Shown here: positions 61,024 through 63,366 of the stretch, piece by piece | Layout of the letters: every line of letters starts with the position of its first letter | How positions within the stretch are numbered: the stretch's first letter is position 1 | DNA from: Vampirovibrionales bacterium | GTDB taxonomy: Bacteria > Cyanobacteriota > Vampirovibrionia > Vampirovibrionales > Vampirovibrionaceae | Direction of reading: 5' to 3' | Assembly (NCBI GenBank): GCA_016712355.1 | Contig: JADJRF010000006.1 | Location: forward strand, 1 to 63,366 | Length of the DNA stretch: 63,366 bases | The notes under the pieces: generated by a model | What the model was told of the DNA's origin: nothing | The model's database searches: none | Seen by the model: the letters and a program-made list of their open reading frames with translations, nothing else | Made by a program: the position numbers and the translations under genes

Positions 61024-63366
61024 GACATAGGAGCGGCGCCGGGCGCGACAATCACGGCCGCATCGTACCCTTGCGCTTGCAGCTTACGCCGGAATCGCGC
61101 CGCGTCCTGGGTGTCCTCAATGCTAGTCAAATCCGCATCGGTCATGGAAGTAGGGCTTGTTGATCTTGGCGTTCAGCTCCAGCAGCCGGGAACCATAACG
61201 GGTCGCTGAACGGGCATCGGCGGTCATGAAGAAACCCAAGCCGGCGGTCGGGTGCCGGCTGGCTTGTCCCGATAGAGATTCGTCCCAACGGTTGAATTCC
61301 GGGTTGTTGGTGCCGTGGAACAGCGTCAAGGGCTTGCCCTTTGTGGACATTGACCCCTTCCACGCCTTGACCGAACCACCGCTCGAAAGCGGATTGGCTG
61401 GCCTGCCGTTCCGGGATTGCGCGCGCGCACCGCCTGGAATTCGCGCCAGAGCTGGTCTTGTTCGGCTTCGTCGGCGACCTGACTGTAGTCGATCCGGTGG
61501 AACGCGGTGAAAAGGTGCCCGCGTTGCCGATGGCGGATTTGATTTGATTTGGATCGAAGACAACAAAAATGTTGTCAATCAAATCAGGGTCTCTGGCATT
61601 CAAAAATACAACAGAATCATGTCCGTTATTTTTAGCCGTCTTTAACGTATCGGTAAACCCATTATTTGTTGTAGACATTCCGCCCCAATCAACAACAAAA
61701 GGATTTAAACCTTTTATAAATACTTGATAAATAATCCGCCCGCTGAAAGGAATGCTAGCAATTTCGGTATTCTCATACTCTTTCAAATAATCATTGTAGA
61801 GCGCAGATATATTGGCATCGTTTTTATTAAATCTTCCTCTATAGACTTTAATTCTTTACGAGCATTATCAAGACTTTTCCTTTATGGTTGATAAAGACGC
61901 GCTTTTTGTGTATATTCTTTATTATTCTTTAGTGCTTTATAATAATTGTTTTGAGCTAAAATCCTTTTAGATTGATTATTTACATTTCCGTACTCGTCAA
62001 ATGTCCCATCAGAATTATTCATTCATTGCCGAGACGATTAACGCCAATAGTAGAATAAAAATTAGCAACTTTGAGCGGGAGGTAAAGAACCCCCTCTTTA
62101 GCGCTATTAGATTTTGTTGCGCTTCCTAAAAAATCAGATTTAAATTCCGATAAATCTCCCCTAGTTCCGTGCAAGACTATAGTTGAAAAGGAGTCCCTGT
62201 TTTGAACTTTGCAGTTTTGCTTGGACCTTGGTCTTCTATGAATTTTCATGGCCTCTAACCAATCCTTAAAAGGTGGGTACGAGCCCTTCCACTGCCGATC
62301 GTTAGGAGACCTCGGACGGCTTACCGTTCCGGTGCCAGCAGGCAGCCTTGATCGTCGCGCGCCTCTTTGACGGCCTTCATCTGCCGCTCGACTTCCACTC
62401 GATCTTGCTTCAGTGGGCGCAAAGTCAGGAGGCCCGAAAGCCGGTTGTGCATTCCTCGCCGTGACTTCCTTCGCCCGACTCTTCAACGCCGACAGGGCTA
62501 GCGCCCGCAAGTCAGCCGGCGTCAAGGTTGACCTTGATCCCCGGAGCGGTACAGCGCCGCGCCGGGTCGCGCTCGCGATCACGGCGATAGGCGGTAGTTT
62601 CTCGATCCACATACTCGACGATGTAACTCAATGCCTCTTCCGCCGTGTTGCCCGTACCACGGTGGCCTTGGCCCAACGCAGCTTGCGCAGTCTTGTTCGC
62701 TCGGCGGCGAGCCGGTAGACATTCTGAATGAGGTCGTTGGCTTTCGGGTTGCCGATCAGTCCTTGCAGGCCGGACATCCTCAGCACCGCATGACGGCAGC
62801 TCTGCCCAGCGCACGGTTCTCGAAGGATTGAAGCGATCATCCCGCATGAGATGCGCGGATTCATGCAGCAGCACTAGGAAGCGCGGGCACGGTTGGCCGG
62901 CACGAGGTGGATGACGCCGCGCGATCGATGACGACTGTCCTGCGCGCCAGCAGCAACGCCCGCGGGTGGCTTGTCGCCGATGACCAGACGACCGGATTGC
63001 TCCGGGCGGGCCACGACATCGGCGCTAGCGCGCGAGAAGGTCAGCGCAGGTCTGGGCGGGAGTGGCGCCGCCACGACCGAACGGCATGGAGTAGGCGTTG
63101 CCGTACTCGCCGCCGCGATAAAGTCGGTTGCCGCCTGCTCGCTGGAGAACTGAAATCGGGAATGGCTCCTGCCCGCGATACGATGACCAGTAACCGCCGA
63201 GGTTTCTTGTGGCCGATACCAGGCGGTGTAAGTGTCGCTGCTGATCTTGCGGTCCATCGATACCGAGAACCATGGGACCGGCTCCATGAATATCCGGTTC
63301 GGCGCGCGGTTGGTTTTCGGTCAGAATCATTGAACCGTTCCACTGCATCGGTGACAAATCGGATGG
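61024..63366 (-). pseudogene. Polyvalent protein, N-terminal part with broken frames (ART-like, HESAH)
   Basis: Same gene as 58129-61023, continuing to the window edge. Coding pieces lie in changing frames: a metallopeptidase-like VLLHESAHLMRD (HESAH at 62851-62865); an ART-type start STIVLHGTRGDLSEF (about 62165-62200) and end DSVVFLN ... VVFDPNQIKSAIGNAGTF (about 61520-61640); a second ART-like start LTLFHGTNNPEFNRWDESLS with GLGFFMTADARSA (about 61200-61330), ending QAQGYDAAVIVAPG (about 61040-61080). At least five frame breaks occur within 2.3 kb, next to the window edge, so poor sequence quality is likely. The true start lies outside. Confidence 0.6.

Noticed and set aside
59962..61209. 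415-aa plus-strand ORF opposite the polyvalent gene
   Set aside because: Antisense shadow of a GC-rich coding region; composition and lack of domains do not support it.

Overview
The window is most of the genome of a tailed double-stranded DNA bacteriophage. It carries a lambda-type (Nu1/GpA) terminase, a lambda-type portal with a gpW joiner, a fused prohead protease and Mu gpT-like capsid protein, a TP901-type tape measure and a long-tail assembly set, so the particle is most likely a siphovirus. The host is probably a Gram-negative bacterium, most likely a proteobacterium: there are H-NS-like silencers, a lipoprotein in the lysis region, signal peptides and proteobacterial-type TnpB elements. 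No genus can be named from the sequence alone. No integrase and no CI-type repressor were seen. The left end starts 21 bases before the terminase and the right end cuts a gene, so part of the genome is missing.

Layout: (1) 1-20.8 kb, plus strand: packaging, head and tail. A cargo island sits between the large terminase and the gpW gene: a DUF115-like/methyltransferase fusion, a small HTH protein, two tandem H-NS-like proteins, a tRNA-Tyr and a small basic protein. (2) 20.9-27.8 kb, minus strand: an early operon with a pentapeptide-repeat protein, a YqaJ-type exonuclease, a 206-aa partner, a RecF/SbcC-like ATPase and many small genes. (3) 27.98-28.05 kb: a divergent control region with two 17-bp lambdoid-type operators in opposite orientation, next to a 59-aa Cro-like protein. 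(4) 28.3-42.1 kb, plus strand: a helicase-methyltransferase with an endonuclease VII gene nested in another frame, winged-helix and KOW-like proteins, an O-like replication protein, DnaB, two solo TnpB elements, and a dense run of tiny ATGA-coupled genes including a VRR-NUC nuclease. (5) 42.1-45.2 kb: lysis region with a GH24 lysozyme, a soluble lytic transglycosylase, an Acb2/Tad1-hairpin-like protein (candidate anti-CBASS/Thoeris sponge), membrane proteins, DUF1353 and a lipoprotein. (6) 45.2-58.2 kb: receptor-binding and fibre proteins (LamG-like, CBM5/12, 22-residue repeats, coiled coil). (7) 58.1-63.4 kb, minus strand: a giant polyvalent virion protein with PLxRFG, two ART-like segments and an HESAH metallopeptidase motif, badly broken in reading frame.

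The layout matches lambdoid logic: a recombination operon runs left and a regulation/replication operon runs right from a shared operator region, late functions lie elsewhere, and host-takeover and counter-defence genes sit in the gaps between modules.

Quality warning: at least a dozen genes are split by single-base losses, mostly in short homopolymers (A5, G5, T3, T6). Restoring one base rejoins a sensible protein each time. This looks like residual sequencing error rather than biology, so the split genes are annotated here as joined features. One disruption, an in-frame amber codon near 21.0 kb, is not of this kind.
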